A DNA stretch of 64,000 nucleotides from Dugong dugon. Taxonomy: Eukaryota; Chordata; Mammalia; Sirenia; Dugongidae. Made by a program: the position numbers and the translations under genes. Location of the stretch: contig CM057462.1 of the NCBI GenBank assembly GCA_030035585.1, positions 140,580,734-140,644,733 on the forward strand, written 5' to 3'. The notes under the pieces were generated by a model. The model was given only the letters and a program-made list of their open reading frames with translations, did not search any database and was not told the origin of the DNA. This document shows, piece by piece, positions 62,691 to 64,000 of the stretch; the first letter of the stretch is position 1, and each line of letters opens with the position of its first letter.

Positions 62691-64000
62691 TTTGCAGTCT
62701 GAAAAGTAAAACTCAATAGACAAAAGTTGAAAACCAATATCATTTACAAAACCATAAAGTTTAACAAACACCTATGAATATATATAATAAAAGATGTGCC
62801 AGACAGTAAAATTAAGAAAGACCTAAATAAATGGAAAGATATATTAATCATTTGGGTGGTTTAAACTTATTAAGTTTCTATTCGTTTCAAAATCATCTTG
62901 AGAATCTTGAGATTCAACATAATCCCTATCAAAATCTTAAATTTTTAATTTACTTTTCCTGTGTGTATGAGAGTGGGTTGGAGGACTGATAAGATTCTAA
63001 AATTCATAAGGAAATGAGAAATTCAAAGGAGTTTTAAAATTCTGAAGACAAGAACAACACTGCAGAACTTTCACTTGAAAATATTAAAAAGTATTATAAA
63101 GCTACAGTAATTAAAACAGTGTAGTATTCATGCAAGAATAGAAAATTTCTTGATTCTGAATCAAGAAACTGATCTCAGATGTCTATGGCCACCCAAATAC
63201 AAAATAGATGAAGTGGAATGTATTTGGGAAATGATCTTTTCAACAAATTATATTGAATCAATAGGTATATACATATGGGAAAAAATTCATCTCCACCATT
63301 ACCTCACAGCATACAAAAAAAAAAAATCATTTCCAGATGATTATTAAACTTAAATATGAAAGGTAAACCATGGAATTTCCATATAAAAACACAGCAAAAT
63401 ATCTTCACAATAGGCAGAAATGTCTTCAGTATGACACAATAAGCACAATTAAAAATAGATTTATTAGATAGCATAAAAATTATGAAAGTCTGTCTATTAA
63501 AAAAACACCATTAAGAGAGTGAAAAGGCAAGTTACAGACTGAGAAAACATCTTTCCTACATATATTGTGAGAAAAAAACAAAACAAAACAAAACAAAACT
63601 TTGCGGCAAGTATACCTACAGATCAATAAGAAAAATACAAACTAAATAACCCACAATGAAAACTCCAAACAAAGGCCATAAAGGATATATGATATTGCTC
63701 AAACCTCATTAATCACTAAAAAAAAGAATCAATTGTTATCCAAAAGGGACAAAAAAATCTCATCAAACTGTGTTAAATTAGAAACAGTGCCCCAATCATT
63801 AGCAATAATATGAAGCAACTGGAATTCTTATAACTTGCTAATAGAAGTGTAAGTAGGGGCATCCAATTTGCTTTTCTTGTTGAGGTTGATAATAGGAAGA
63901 CTCAAAGCATCCAGGGAAACAGAAAATGGGAAAAATCTATTCTAAATAGTAGGAAAAAAACAAGAACTTTAAGATAAATACTCACTAAAATGCCTAATTC
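62691..64000 (+). mobile_element. Fossil L1 (ORF2 C-terminal region to 3' side), runs off the window
   Basis: Diverged L1 in the plus orientation: ctaaataaatggaaagatat (62822), cataatccctatcaaaatc (62918), ctacagtaattaaaacagtg (63102), ccagatgattattaaactta (63334), and attgttatccaaaaggga (63731) follow ORF2 order in old mammalian L1. A (CAAAA)n tract lies at 63574-63599. No long frame survives. Confidence 0.7.

Overview
This window is non-coding mammalian genomic DNA, almost certainly from an afrotherian (elephant, hyrax or manatee group). The diagnostic signs are many copies of a tRNA-derived SINE of the AfroSINE type, an RTE-clade LINE resembling the elephant RTE1 family, and several young long L1 copies with an unusual 3'UTR. 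I see no host protein-coding exon, no rRNA and no functional tRNA. Almost every long open frame lies in a transposon, usually on the opposite strand or broken. RepeatMasker-style family names here are from recognition by eye, not a search.

Layout. 1-2186: 5' part of an L1 (minus strand), cut by the window edge. 2190-7830: a fossil L1 (minus) interrupted by a SINE, a complete MaLR-type LTR element (4370-6351, 5-bp target duplication) and a solo LTR (6975-7542). 7.8-10.1 kb: AT-rich DNA, unassigned. 10.6-18.6 kb: an MLT1-type LTR split by RTE copy 1 (10760-18030), itself split by a 5'-truncated L1 (13538-17587). 18.6-22.35 kb: unassigned DNA with L2-like relics and a tRNA-Gly/RTE chimeric SINE. 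22373-31028: a full-length L1 (plus) with a 16-bp perfect target duplication and two internal tandem duplications. 31.07-33.17 kb: an RTE 3' end and unassigned sequence.

33178-52575 is the centrepiece. RTE copy 2 is pulled apart by three insertions: an internally deleted RTE derivative (33930-34370), a truncated L1 (34648-36265), and a 14.3-kb block (36356-50670). That block starts at the R region of an LTR, runs through retrovirus-like internal sequence and a 3' LTR, continues about 295 bases beyond that LTR, and ends in an AATAAA signal and poly(A). It is flanked by a repeat of RTE sequence. This is the structure expected of an endogenous-retrovirus read-through transcript copied back by L1 machinery. 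A nearly full-length L1 (39111-47163, minus) later landed inside it. The RTE pieces sum to about 3.0 kb, close to RTE copy 1, so the nest can be dissected cleanly.

52.6-64 kb: unassigned DNA with scattered SINEs, a U6 snRNA pseudogene (55972), another internally deleted RTE derivative (56348-56750), a GT microsatellite, an inverted SINE pair, an isolated L1 3' end (60508-61234) and fossil L1 at the right edge. The elements depend on one another: autonomous L1 copies supply the machinery that probably made the U6 and retrovirus retrocopies, and the RTE shares ends with SINEs and deletion derivatives that probably borrowed its enzyme.
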